A DNA stretch of 64,000 nucleotides. Source: Oscheius onirici (lineage: Eukaryota > Nematoda > Chromadorea > Rhabditida > Rhabditidae). The stretch covers positions 5,256,501-5,320,500 of the forward strand of contig OW051470.1 in assembly GCA_932521025.1 (NCBI GenBank), written 5' to 3'. The translations under genes were made by a program, and so were the position numbers. Of this stretch, positions 21,953-32,077 are shown piece by piece. The notes below the pieces were generated by a model. The model had not been told where the DNA came from. It was given only the letters and a program-made list of their open reading frames with translations, and did not search any database. Each line of letters opens with the position of its first letter. Positions within the stretch are counted from its first letter, which is position 1.

Positions 21953-23095
21953 TTAGTGGAAGACGCCGAGGAGATCCTGTTCACGGAAGATAGTGTATTC
22001 CTTCTCTTCGACAACAACTTTGGTTCCTCCATATTCGGGCAGCAGGACACGATCTCCGGGTTTGACAGAAAGCGGTACAAGTTCACCTCGCTCACTGCGA
22101 GCTCCGGGACCTGCAGAGACTACCGTAGCTTCGAGCACCTGAAGAAAAAGAATATCTAAACTATCTAAAGGGCAATGGTGTCTGTTGCGGAATCTGTTTG
22201 GATGTTTATTTGTCCGGGACCTCAAATGGTAGTGCGACGAGTCAGAAATTGTCATGATTAAATTCACTTTTGAACTGAGAGTGTAAAAAAGTTACAAAAT
22301 GGATGGGAATGCAGAACCTAGACTTTTTCTTCGTATGTTTGAACGCCACAGGAGCCAGGACGGCGAAAGCCGTCGTAGACTTCTGGTGTTGATTACTAAA
22401 CTATTAAAACGCTATGGTGTCTGTGGACGACTCCATGTGTGCGTTAAAGTCTGTTCAAATAAAAGAACGCAACAGTAACCCATAAATATTTCGCTTCGAG
22501 AACCACAAACCCCTGATTTTCAGGGTAAACTGCAACAATTCAAACCGATTTCTTGATTTTCTCAACGGTGAATTGCCGCGCTTGAGTGGTTTGTGGTTCT
22601 CGAAGCGAAATATTTATGGGTTACTGTTGCGTTCTTTTTTTAACAGACTTATTTGGTGTAGTGGTAAGTGGCGCCGTTTGATGCAAACAACCCGGGTTCG
22701 AGACCGCCCGGAGAATTTTTCTTTTGCTAATTTGTTTAGTAGGAAATTACGATAATTGATTTTCCAAATTTGAGAAAAAAAATCGTGATACTCGGCAGCG
22801 AAGGCTGTCGCAGGTAGCTGGTTACTAGCTAAAGAGCCTCACCTTTCCCTGGGATTTTTCGGGCAGCATAATTCCGCCCTTAGTCTTGGTCTCGGCTGCC
22901 ACTCTTTCGACGAGAACGCGATCATGAAGAGGTTTGAAGGATTTGAGAAGGTCAGCGGCCTGAAAATAGAAATATTACCTCGTTGAATATTTCTGGATGT
23001 TCTTTGTGATATGAAAATTCTTTTAAAAAGGCGTAGCTATTTTTTGAAACAAATGAAACACTTACAGCAGCTCGGCGGAGAGCAGAGAAAAACAT
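21953..23095 (-). CDS. hsp-10: Mitochondrial co-chaperonin Hsp10 (GroES)
   Basis: Three exons. Exon 1 is MFFSALRRAA (ATG at 23095). Exon 2, near 22961-22848, has LLKSFKPLHDRVLVERVAAE then TKTKGGIMLPEKSQGK, the mobile loop that contacts Hsp60. Exon 3 (from about 22140) has LEATVVSAGPGARSERGELV and ends QDLLGVFH-stop. Length is about 109 residues, normal for the family. Intron 2 is about 700 bp, unusually long here, and holds a MITE and a tRNA-like sequence. The gene is head to head with hsp-60 across 388 bp that contain a heat-shock element. Forms the heptameric lid of the mitochondrial folding chamber. An AATAAA lies about 70 nt past the stop. Confidence 0.93.
22447..22650. mobile_element. 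Palindromic MITE in hsp-10 intron 2, copy 1
   Basis: A 204-bp element that is nearly one hairpin: long inverted ends AAGTCTGTTCAAA...AGAACGCAACAGTAACCC and complement, with a central CTCAACGGTGAATTG region. It matches 27793-27999 in opposite orientation. The TA flanks are partly eroded here but clear in copy 2, so this is probably a Tc1/mariner-type MITE. Confidence 0.75.
22647..22715 (+). other. tRNA-like sequence with A and B boxes, probably degenerate
   Basis: TGGTGTAGTGG at 22654-22664 fits a tRNA A box and GGTTCGAGACC at 22695-22705 fits a B box, at the spacing of an intronless tRNA. The acceptor stem does not pair, because the left end runs into the MITE; the D and T stems are also poor. 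I read it as a tRNA pseudogene or tRNA-derived repeat truncated by the MITE. Confidence 0.35.
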
Positions 23096-23191
23096 GGCTA
23101 AAAGACGATTTTGAACTTCTGATGCAACAGATGCGCCAAGGAAACGCGTTTCTCTGGCTCGGGCTGAATTGGGCGGAGTTTGAATTTCGCG

Positions 23192-23221
23192 GCCAATAGG
23201 GGACGTCGAACATTCGCGAAT
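23192..23221. promoter_or_regulatory. Heat-shock element and CCAAT box between hsp-10 and hsp-60
   Basis: CGAAC-ATTCG-CGAAT (23207-23221) is three perfect alternating nGAAn/nTTCn units, the binding site for trimeric HSF-1. A CCAAT box sits just to the left (23193-23197). Both lie in the 388-bp spacer (23096-23483) between the divergent chaperonin genes, 112 bp from the hsp-10 ATG and 263 bp from the hsp-60 ATG, so one site could drive both. Confidence 0.75.
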
Positions 23222-23483
23222 CTCGTCGCTACGAGACCAACTCTGCGTCTCTGAGTTGCCCACCCCTTTGAATTTTCTCTGCGCCTATCTCAACCGGCCT
23301 GACCCTCCAACAGTGTTCATTTTTGCATCAACGGAGTTGCTTCTTATCGTTACGAGTCAACTTTTTCATGAAAAATTGGATGTTATAGCCTGGTTTTTCG
23401 TGATGGCTAATTTATGCTCAATTTCTGATTGCTGTTTTACTGTTTCCTATCTCTTTCTATCATTCATTTCATTTACAGACACA

Positions 23484-25455
23484 ATGCTGCGCTACAGTCG
23501 ATCTGCTATCAGAACCGCTGCCAGAACCTACGCCAAGGATGTGAAGTTCGGCGCTGAGGGGCGCAAGGCTATGCTTGTCGGAGTTGATCTTCTTGCCGAT
23601 GCCGTGTCTGTTACTATGGGTCCCAAGGTAGGCTTCACTGATGCTTATACATCTATTATTTGTTTTCAGGGCAGAAATGTCATCATCGAACAGTCGTGGG
23701 GAAGTCCGAAAATCACAAAAGATGGAGTTACTGTCGCTAAATCCATTGATTTGAAAGACAAGTACCACAACATGGGAGCGAAGCTCATTCAGGTATTGTG
23801 GGACACTTTTGTTTCACCAGGATGTTTTCAGGATGTCGCCAACAAAGCTAACGAGGAAGCTGGAGACGGAACTACTTGTGCTACTGTACTCGCTCGGTCT
23901 ATTGCAAAAGAAGGCTTCGAAAACATCAGCAAGGGAGCCAACGCTGTCGAAATCAGACGAGGAGTGATGGCCGCTGTTGAGCGTATTACAGCCGAACTGA
24001 AGACTCTTAGCAAACAGGTCACTACACCAGAAGAAATCGCACAAGTTGCCACAATTTCTGCCAATGGCGACAAAATCATTGGAAATCTCATCTCTGATGC
24101 CATGAAGAAGGTCGGAAAGAAGGGTGTGATCACGGTCAAGGATGGAAAGACGCTGAACGACGAGCTCGAGCTTATCGAGGGAATGAAATTTGATCGAGGA
24201 TACATCTCTCCTTATTTTATCAATACTGCTAAAGGAGCCAAGGTGTTATCCTCATTCAATTAACACTAAACACTAGTTTTAGGTCGAATTCGAAAAGGCT
24301 CTGGTCTTGCTGAGTGAGAAGAAAATCAGTCAAATCCAAGACATCGTCCCTGCTCTCGAATTGGCCAACAAATTCAGAAAGCCACTTGTTATCATTGCCG
24401 AAGATGTGGATGGTGAAGCTCTCACCACTCTTGTCCTCAATAGACTGAAGGTAAGAGATATTTTTTCAATAGTAAAATAATTTAGGTCGGTCTTCAAGTT
24501 GCTGCTGTGAAGGCTCCCGGTTTCGGTGACAATCGCAAAAACACGCTAAAGGACATGGCTGTCGCAACTGGTGGTACCGTTTTCGGAGATGACTCTAACC
24601 TCATCAAGCTGGAGGACATCCAGGCTTCCGATTTCGGAGAAGTCGAAGAAGTCACGATTACCAAGGACGATTGCCTTCTGCTCCGTGGAAAGGGAGAGCA
24701 TACTGACATTGAAAAGCGCATCGAGCACATCAACGACGAGATTGAACAGTCCACCAGCGAATATGAAAAGGAGAAGCTTCAAGAGCGTCTGGCTAAGCTC
24801 TCCAGCGGTGTTGCCGTTCTTAAAATCGGTGGGGCCTCTGAAGTAGAGGTTGGAGAGAAAAAGGATCGTGTTACTGACGCTCTCTGTGCCACTCGTGCCG
24901 CTATTGAGGAAGGAATCGTACCCGGAGGTGGAGTTGCTCTTCTCCGCACTCTTCGTACTCTTGACAACTTCAAGGTTCATCCCTTTCTTTTTTTTACATC
25001 AATCGATATTTTTAGGCCCCCAATGACGATCAACAGGTCGGAGTCAACATCGTGAAAAAGGCTATCAGACAACCTATTTCTACTATTGTCAAAAATGCTG
25101 GTCTTGAACCCGCTTCCATTGTTGAAAAAGTATGTTTCAAAATCTTCTCAAAATTGTTCGTTAGGTACTCGCGAACGAAAATGTCGCCTTTGGATACGAT
25201 GCTCTGAATGACAAGTTTGTCAACATGTTCGAGGCCGGAATCATTGATCCTACTAAGGTATGTTGTAATTTTTTACTTTAACAGATTTGTTCTACTCAGG
25301 TTGTGCGAACTGCTCTCCAGGATGCCTCTGGCGTGGCTTCTCTTCTTGCCACTACCGAATGTGTCGTTACCGAAATCCCGAAGGAAGAGCCGGCTGGTCC
25401 CCCGATGGGAGGAGGAATGGGTGGCATGGGCGGTATGGGAGGAATGGGCTTCTAA
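23484..25455 (+). CDS. hsp-60: Mitochondrial chaperonin Hsp60 (GroEL)
   Basis: Type I chaperonin. ATG at 23484 after ATTTACAG. Transit peptide [17 protein letters not shown], then the mature start [14 protein letters not shown]. The ATP-binding blocks are intact ([34 protein letters not shown]), as are [11 protein letters not shown], the apical [10 protein letters not shown], and [10 protein letters not shown], ending with the usual GGM-type tail ([15 protein letters not shown]). Seven or more introns are present, for example 23628-23669 (42 nt) and 23793-23831 (39 nt). Full family length. Partner of hsp-10 next door, probably co-induced through the shared heat-shock element. Its 3' end converges on coq-10 (about 155 bp between stops). 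Confidence 0.97.
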
Positions 25456-25609
25456 ATGGTACCTCACTACGCGTCCTTGAATTTGCTTGATACTCAGATT
25501 GTTTCCTAGGTTTTTAGTTTTTGTTTAGCCTGTTATTGTTCCATTTTCTCCGTTTAGAAATCTCGTTTTTGTTGTTAAACATTTATTTTCTCCCAAAAAA
25601 TAATAAAAA

Positions 25610-26482
25610 CTACTTTTTATGATCTGTACATAAGCACCCTCGCTGGTTCGTGCGGAACTGCTGGTTTTCCATATTTCTTCTCCGCTCGTCGTAAGAAGCT
25701 CGCTGTCATAGTTTTCACTACTAAATGTTAGGATTGGTGCTTGTTCTGGCGACCAAGTATTCACCCTGGTCAAAAAAGAGATGAGCAACTCGTCGATGCA
25801 GTGACGATCGGAACTCGAAGACTAGGTCGTAATGTAATTTGCACGTATTGTCCTGCAGCCCGTCTCCAAATCGAAACGTCGTTTCCAGTTTGCGAAAGAG
25901 TCGATCGTCGGTACACACTGACTGAAACTGGCCAATTTTTACACATTCATCACAAAAAAGTGATAGATTGACTCACATGTACTACCACCGGCGGTACAAA
26001 GATGACTCGACTGGTGTAACTTTCGACCAATGGAGGAAATCCAATTTCCAATTCAGCCTCCATCGAATGTTTATTCTCACTGAGAACGTCCGATCTTCTA
26101 CACCATGGCACAAATTCTTTGTATTCGGAGACATTTTCAACGACAGAGAACATCTTCTCCTTCGAGAATCGAAATCGAAATACTATTTCAAAAAGAGGTG
26201 GCAGAAAAAATATTAAAATAATAGTGGGATTTCAGGCTAAATGCTAGAATACGGTAGCCGTCGACCGATTTTCGCGAATCCATCGAATTCAAAAGTTGTA
26301 GAAAAAAATGGCGGCTTTGGTGTAGCTTTTAATAGTCCGGGTATAAATTTACTAACTCACCCAATGATTCGCTCCTCTGAATAGCTCATCTCGGTTCCCT
26401 TCGTAGAAACCCCTTGAAAGAAACGGACAGAGTTGCCGGAAAATGACGCCGACAGCACCTTTGTCACCCGTGGGAAGAACAT
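25610..26482 (-). CDS. coq-10: Coenzyme Q-binding protein COQ10 (START-domain)
   Basis: Mitochondrial START/polyketide-cyclase-type lipid carrier needed for ubiquinone function. Exon 1 (ATG at 26482, MFFPRVTKVLSASFSGNSVR) looks like a transit peptide and ends in SYSEERIIG, matching the EYSERRIIGYS block of human COQ10. The next exon has SKEKMFSVVENVSEYKEFVP, then LEIGFPPLVESYTSRVIF. The following exon has DRLFRKLETTFRFGDG and FEFRSSLHRRVAHLFFDQ. The last exon probably starts at RASYDERR and stops at 25610. Oddity: the acceptor of intron 1 should sit at 26170-26171 but reads CG rather than AG (TTTCG|ATTCTCG). It is the last member of the wip-1/mdt-11 same-strand cluster. Confidence 0.85.
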
Positions 26483-26609
26483 TATGACCTGATGTATTCG
26501 TTAGAATGACGCCGGGTATTAGGAATATCAAGGAGAACTGCCTCTCCAACGAAGGGAAAAGATTAGAAGATGCCTTTATTGTCAAATGTCTTTCGGAATG
26601 TCGATCATA

Positions 26610-27265
26610 TCACAAATATCCGAGAGTGTGCTTCTGTCGTAGACTATTCTAAACAAACTACCAGGGGTTGTAACGACTTCGAAACTAACTTTTCCTCTGT
26701 ATATTGAGCTTGTGGAATGTAGTCATTGTTGTGGTTAAAATCAGATGACGGGAACGTTTTGAACAGCACCCTCTGATCCAAACATTGCGAATTGTGATCT
26801 GCAGCTAGTTTCCGATGTCGACATGTCATATGTGCTATTTTCCCCTATAAAGAGAAGAGTACGAAATGTTCGTTTAGGTATACTTTGGCCGATTCGAGCT
26901 CCGTTCCACAGACTAGACATTTTGTAGCAGCAGATTCAAGAGAAACGTCTTGGTGAGAGTAAGACATGTGGAAGGCAAGAATCTGTGCTCAGTTTGAGAC
27001 GAGAAGAGCTAGCCAGTACCTCAATATTGGAAAAGTAACGTCCACACATTGGCACAGAACACGAGTTCGTGTGTATATTGCAAAGTACATTCGATCTCAG
27101 CAGACGCATTTTCGTACCAGCATCACCGTCTTTGTGCAGAAGAGTAATCTAGCATTTTGAAGATCGATTAACAATACTAATGTCTACCTTTTCCGGTTGA
27201 GAGACTTTAGCCTTCATTTCGGGAAGACATCTTTCTTGGACTTGTTCTCTACTCAACTTCGGCAT
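26610..27265 (-). CDS. C2H2-type zinc-finger protein, family not identified
   Basis: ATG at 27265, 6 nt after GTTTTTAG, which may be a trans-splice acceptor. The exon chain starts MPKLSREQVQERCLPEMKAK. Next comes CSVPMCGRYFSNIEILAFH then MSYSHQ (C-x4-C...H-x4-H), and a second finger CLVCGTELESAKGKIAHMTC followed by RHRKL (C-x2-C...H-x4-H). The rest is unstructured, ending HTLGYL at 26610. Introns are about 37-40 nt. An AATAAA follows at about 26572. It sits between a small ORF and coq-10 in the cluster. Nuclear or RNA-binding function is likely from the fingers, but I cannot place it in a family. Confidence 0.6.
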
Positions 27266-27437
27266 GGTCAACTAAAAACTTGTAGTTTTTAAATTCAAAC
27301 ATACGTTTTCTTCCTCGTTCTCTAAGCATCTCTTCGTTCGTTTCACAGACCTTCTTTGTAGGACTGAAAAAACTGTCACCTAAACTAAAAAAGCTACCAA
27401 ATTGACCAGAAGTCGTTGAGCAGGAGGGACCAGACAT
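27249..27437 (-). CDS. Small ORF between mdt-11 and the zinc-finger gene
   Basis: ATG at 27437 (MSGPSCSTTSGQFGSFFSLG), then DSFFSPTKKVCETNEEMLRE, a basic RGRKR, and the C-terminus VDHAEVE at 27249. A GT-AG stretch of 33 nt (27304-27272) inside it is a multiple of three, so both the spliced and unspliced forms keep the frame and end at the same stop (about 51 or 62 residues). Its 3' end overlaps the start of the zinc-finger ORF in another frame. It begins 130 nt after the mdt-11 stop, as operon genes do. Function unknown; a 5' exon of the next gene is the alternative. Confidence 0.4.
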   Translation of the reverse strand: MSGPSCSTTSGQFGSFFSLGDSFFSPTKKVCETNEEMLRERGRKRMFEFKNYKFLVDHAEVE

Positions 27438-27566
27438 TTTTCTAGAAACTAATTGTTCAACCGGAGAACTATATTTTAAAAGAAAAGATGGATATTGGCC
27501 ACGTAAAGAGTTTGAGAAAATGTCGGGAGATCTTTATACACGTAACAAGAATAACAAATTTTCCCA

Positions 27567-28389
27567 TTAAATGTCCATTTTCTCTTCGCCAGCAGGGAGT
27601 GTGGGAGGAAAATGTTGTTCGCAAAGCTTTGCCAGATCTGAGTGCAGTGTGAACTCTGCGTTCTGAGCCAATTCGATGTTTTGCTGGCTTGCGAACGTAG
27701 ATCCTTCATGTGCCGAGCCTAAATATGTTATTTTCGCTGTTAAAATTTGAGCAAGGATGTAAATTTTTTACGCACGTTTCTATGATTCACTAAAGTCTAT
27801 TCAAAAAAAAGAACGCAACAGTAACCCATAAATATTTCGCTTTGAGAATCGCAAACCACTCAAGCGCGGCAATTCACCGTTGAGAAAATCGAGAAATCGG
27901 TTTGAATTGTTGCAGTTTACCCTGAAAAACAGGGGTTTGTGGTTCTCGAAGCGAAATATTTATGGGTTACTGTTGCGTTCTTTTTTTTTGAACAGACTTT
28001 AACAGAAAATGTTTTTACACCGATTTCTAAATCAAATAAACTTTCTCACCTACACAGACGTTTTGTAGATAGGCCATCTGGCTTGAAAGTACGCTGTTGA
28101 TGTTGTTGAGCTTCTGTTTGAACTGATTTGATGACTCGTCCATTTTATTCTGAAGCTAGTATTTGAACACAAATTAGTTGAGTTCAGTGTATTTTTCGAA
28201 TGAGAACAAACGAAAACTTTCTAAACCAACTCGACTTACCTTGCTAGTTTGTTTTTCTTTTGAAAGCTCCGAAACACACGACTGGGCAAGTTGAAGAATC
28301 TCCCGAATATTCGTTTCAACCTGTTCAATTTCCTTCAGCCGCTTTCCGAGATCTACAGATCCTTGCGGGCCGCTGATTGGTGTCGACAT
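27567..28389 (-). CDS. mdt-11: Mediator complex subunit 11
   Basis: Small helical head-module subunit of Mediator. Exon 1 from ATG 28389: MSTPISGPQGSVDLGKRLKE then IEQVETNIREILQLAQSCVS and ELSKEKQ, matching the RL-ALE-IE-EIG-IL-NA--V--ELSKEK signature. Exon 2 has FKQKLNNINSVLSSQMAYLQ. A long intron holding a MITE comes next, then VGSAHEGSTFASQQNIELAQ and LAKLCEQHFPP. The VGSAHEGS junction matches TGQPHEGSSYSS of human MED11. Stop at 27567, about 120 residues, the normal size. It lies about 260 nt downstream of the wip-1 stop and upstream of the small ORF. Confidence 0.85.
27793..27999. mobile_element. Palindromic MITE in the mdt-11 intron, copy 2
   Basis: 207 bp, inverted ends AAGTCTATTCAAA and TTTGAACAGACTT with GAACGCAACAGTAACCC just inside, flanked by TA (27791-27792 and 28000-28001). 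Same family as 22447-22650, in the opposite orientation. Both known copies sit in introns. Confidence 0.8.
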
Positions 28390-28648
28390 TCTCAAAGAAA
28401 TAGTATGGATTGCAAGGAACAAGAGGTATAAAGCCGGATGTAACAGATTAGCCTTGCGAGAACAAACCATATCATATTTATGAGTTCTCTTGAAAAAAAA
28501 TGCACAAAAACCAACTGAGCAAAGATTTTGTTAATGTACACATTGAAAGCTGTTATCACAATTTGGACGGGGGTTCACAATATTTGAAGCAAGAGCAGAA
28601 GTGTGTTAGATATAAAGACTAGAAAAATATAACAGGTTGAAGAAAGGT

Positions 28649-30434
28649 TCAGTATATACGGCTTCTCGACTGTGGAGGAGGTGGTAGACTTATAATGGGA
28701 ATAAATTTGAATCTGAAACTCGATGGGTTTAATAATCGTGAAATAAAAATACCTGTCCATAGGATTGGCTAGTCCGATGTTTCCATTGTTTCGAGAGCCG
28801 CCGAACGGTATTGAAGAAGTAGGCGGAGCAACTGATTGGGGTACTTTGGAAGTTATCCTTGGAGGAGGTGGTGGAGGTGCATCGCTGCGACTACTTTCGA
28901 ATCGATCAATGCGTGAGCCGTTTCCAACTGACATAGGTGGTGGAGGCGGTGGCGGGGCCATACGCTCATCTCGTTGCTAAAGAAGTTTTCAAAAAAGCGA
29001 AATAAAGAAAATTGGGGACGGGATATGCTTAAAATAATGGCAAGGCGGGTGAGTTGTGGTTGAAAGTGCATATGGCAGACTTATACGTTTCGCTAGGTTT
29101 TGTTTAACCCGGATTTTTAGTGGCTTGTGTTGTGAACTGTCCGAAAATAAACTATTTCAAAGTACCTGAATAGAAGAAGGAGGCGGTGGAGGTGGCGCCG
29201 AAGGCCTTGCTGGTGGTGGTACACTTGGCCGACCAATTGGCTTCATTAATGATGAAGGAGGTGGGATTGAGGAAATATCTTCGAAACTACTTCTTCTATT
29301 CATGTTGATTCTTTCCGAATGTGAGCTGACTGAATCACTTCGAGGTGGCCGCATTGTTTGAAAGTTGGGTCTATTCGTCGGAGTCGATGCTGTAGAAGCC
29401 TGAATGAAACTAGTTTTAAAAAAAAAAAAACGAATTTACAGTTGGTTTGTTATACGCTGCAGGAGGTGGAGGAGCTGGAGACGGTTTCGTTGAGCCAGCT
29501 GGAGGTTTGGGACCATTATTGAACGATGCAGCAGGACGAACTAAAACTTGTTCAAAAGGATTGGCATGAAAATACCAGTTGTTTGAACAGGGGCAGGTGG
29601 AGGGGGAGGCGGAGGAGTATCCTCGACACGAGAAGCCAATGAGCTCGCGAGCTTTTTCTTATTGTCACTTGGTTTAGAAGGAAGACCATTAGCGAAAAGT
29701 CCTCCAGCTCCACTGGGACGCATGGGCGCAGATGCAGAATAAGCTGAAATAATGATAATGAAAACCAGAGGACACTAAAAACTTACCATTGCTCGAACTA
29801 GAGCTAACAGATTCTAAACTTTTATCGCTGGCTGCTCCTGAGGTAGACTTTCCTCCAGCTACTAGAGGAGACGATCTGTCGTTTGTTTGGACCTTCTTCA
29901 GACGCATTCCTTTCTGGAAAAAAGATATTGGCGGTATTTCTCATGTGTCACTGTATATTTAATGATTATTTCAATTAGCATTACAAAACTAAGCTAAAAG
30001 TTTGAAAGACAACCAGCAGTCTACAACCGCTTTCGCGGCCCTGGCGCTCAGAAGCACGAAATTAATTGTCCATGTTTATCCAAATCGGCTAATTTTTGGA
30101 CAAACCCCAACTTGTCATGACTACCTCGTTACCACTCGAAGATCCAAACTAACTATCTAATCCGGACAATTTCTAAGTTGTCGCGACGAATCTCGTGGCT
30201 ATGGACAAACAAACACAGAGTTCACGACAGACACCATTGCACTTTAGTAGTAGAGTAATAACGGCGTAAATAGTTTTTAACATCTCCGAATTTGTATTTC
30301 CCCAAGTCAAAGTTAGAAGAAGAACCTACGTGAATATCAGTCATCAGGTCTTTGCTCATTCCTTTAGATTGAGACGACGACGATGAAGTCAATCCTGGCG
30401 GCGGTGGAGGCGGAGGAGGTGGTGGTGGGGGCAT
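28649..30434 (-). CDS. wip-1: WASP-interacting protein (verprolin/WIP)
   Basis: Actin regulator that binds monomeric actin and WASP. ATG at 30434 just after TTTTTTCAG. It opens MPPPPPPPPPPPPGLTSSSS, followed by a WH2 actin-binding motif split by an intron: LMTDIH, then KGMRLKKVQTNDRSSPL (compare LLSDI-KGKKLKKTVTNDRSAP in vertebrate WIP). Several proline-rich profilin/SH3-binding exons follow, then the C-terminal WASP-binding peptide RFKFIPIISLPPPPQSRSRI and stop at 28649 (vertebrate RFYFHPISDLPPPEPY). The whole family architecture is present. First gene of the same-strand run leading to coq-10. Confidence 0.92.
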
Positions 30435-30789
30435 TTTCTGAAAAAAGAACTGCTGGTGAAACGAAAACTGCTGCGAAATTGAAGAAAAGAATGAAACCGA
30501 CAGCTGAGTCAGTTTATTCTCCCTCCGTTTTATGGGCCGATCTAAAGCATTCGTGATGAGACCCATGACAAAATTTAAAAACGCGGGAGGTTGAACGGCA
30601 GGCGATTTGTTGATTTTGGCCGTGTCAATTGTTTTTCTCCACGTTTTATTATTTACTTTTCTCTGTGGCTGCCTTGCTCAAGACTGGCGAGTAAAGTTTT
30701 CAGTTCACCTCTTTTTTCACTTCTCCGTGTAAAAATTGTTGTTCTGTGCTAAAAAAAAAACAATATATAAGTAAGCGAGAGCTTGAGGT

Positions 30790-31916
30790 ATGTCACAGAA
30801 GCTCGGTGGTCTGGCAAAGTTATTCAATCGCTCCGCCATCACGGTTCCTCCAGAAGCAAAAGAAAACAATGAAAACATCGGTACATGCATTCAAACATTA
30901 TTTTTGCAATTCCATTTCAGATGTGAACAGCGACTACAAGCAGGCGAATAAATCTCTCGTAAATAAAAACGCATCGCTCAAGGTAATGCAGTTTCCATTT
31001 ACTTTACTATAAGTTTAGAACGAAGTTGCTACTTTGAAAATGAGAATAGGTGAACTGAGAAAGGAGCTCATCGAAAAAGACGAGAAAATTGCTCTTCTCG
31101 AAAGCAACATGGATCAGGAAAAAATTGACCTTTTGGTAGCAGAGCGTTTCAAGGTTAGTATCTTTCATTCCGTGGTATTGTTTTGCTTTCAGAGAAAAAT
31201 GAATCATGTCAGTGCTGTAACGGAAAGAGCGATACTCAGCTTGAACAAAGCTGCTGAAGAATATCAAACAGTTTTTCTTGGCATGAAATCTAGGTATATT
31301 TTTCCTTATTATCTATGTACTCGTTGCAGCGTTGTTCAAAATACTTCTTCTGATGTCACAATACTTGCCCCTCCTCAAAGAAAGTGTCCAGTTCCTCGCC
31401 CCAAAGCAATGGAATTACCCAATAAACCGACGCTCAATAAAAGTAAGTTGTATTTTTAAGCGCTTTTTATATAACTTCAGTCGAAGAATCTCCACTCGTT
31501 AGAAATAGACCAGAATGTCTTCCAGCAGCCACGCCACGAGCAACCAATGTGACCGTCAGACGAACCCCCAAAGCAGGAAGAATATCGCTGGACGAGAATC
31601 CAGGTTAATTTTTTGTCCAGACTCTTGCCTCTCCAATTCTAATCTAATTAGATTCGTTGCAGCAAACAACGTGAACGCGACACCTAAAGCAGCTCCACGC
31701 CCCCGGTCAATCTCGAACGTAACTGCTGAAACTACGGTTGATACAGATACCGTAACTTTTAATTATTTCATACAATTCGATAATCATCAGGTCCCACGAA
31801 AACGTGCAGCTGCCAGCAAAATTACCAGTTTCGCAGAACCGCGTCTAAACTCAAAACTTCGAAGACCTGATAAATACGATGAACCAACACCCTATATTTC
31901 TACCGAGTTCATATAG
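30790..31916 (+). CDS. sgo-1: Shugoshin, centromeric cohesin protector
   Basis: ATG at 30790 (MSQKLGGLAKLFNRSAITVP). The second and third exons form an N-terminal coiled coil (NEVATLKMRIGELRKELIEK then DEKIALLESNMDQEK), the dimer and PP2A-binding region of shugoshins. A basic, disordered middle follows. The last exon carries the C-terminal shugoshin motif: VPRKRAAASKITSFAEPRLN then SKLRRPDKYDEPTPY. About five introns of 39-55 nt. Shugoshins recruit PP2A to protect cohesin; in C. elegans the role is modified in meiosis and synapsis signalling. It faces away from wip-1. Confidence 0.8.
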
Positions 31917-32077
31917 TTCCATTTTGTGAATATACTGACATATTTATTACTTTTTATTCATCATCATATAAATCATTCCTCTTGATTTGTTGTTTTTGAC
32001 GCTGGTTTTTTACCGCTGTTTTACTTCAACGTGTCTGTTGTCTTTTATATAATTGTTTTATTCGCGCAAGCTTCAGG

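Noticed and set aside
23814-24980. Long minus-strand Ser-rich frames opposite hsp-60
   Set aside because: They are shadows of the highly conserved hsp-60 exons.
28765-28980. Plus-strand Gly-rich frame
   Set aside because: It is the complement of proline-rich wip-1 exons.
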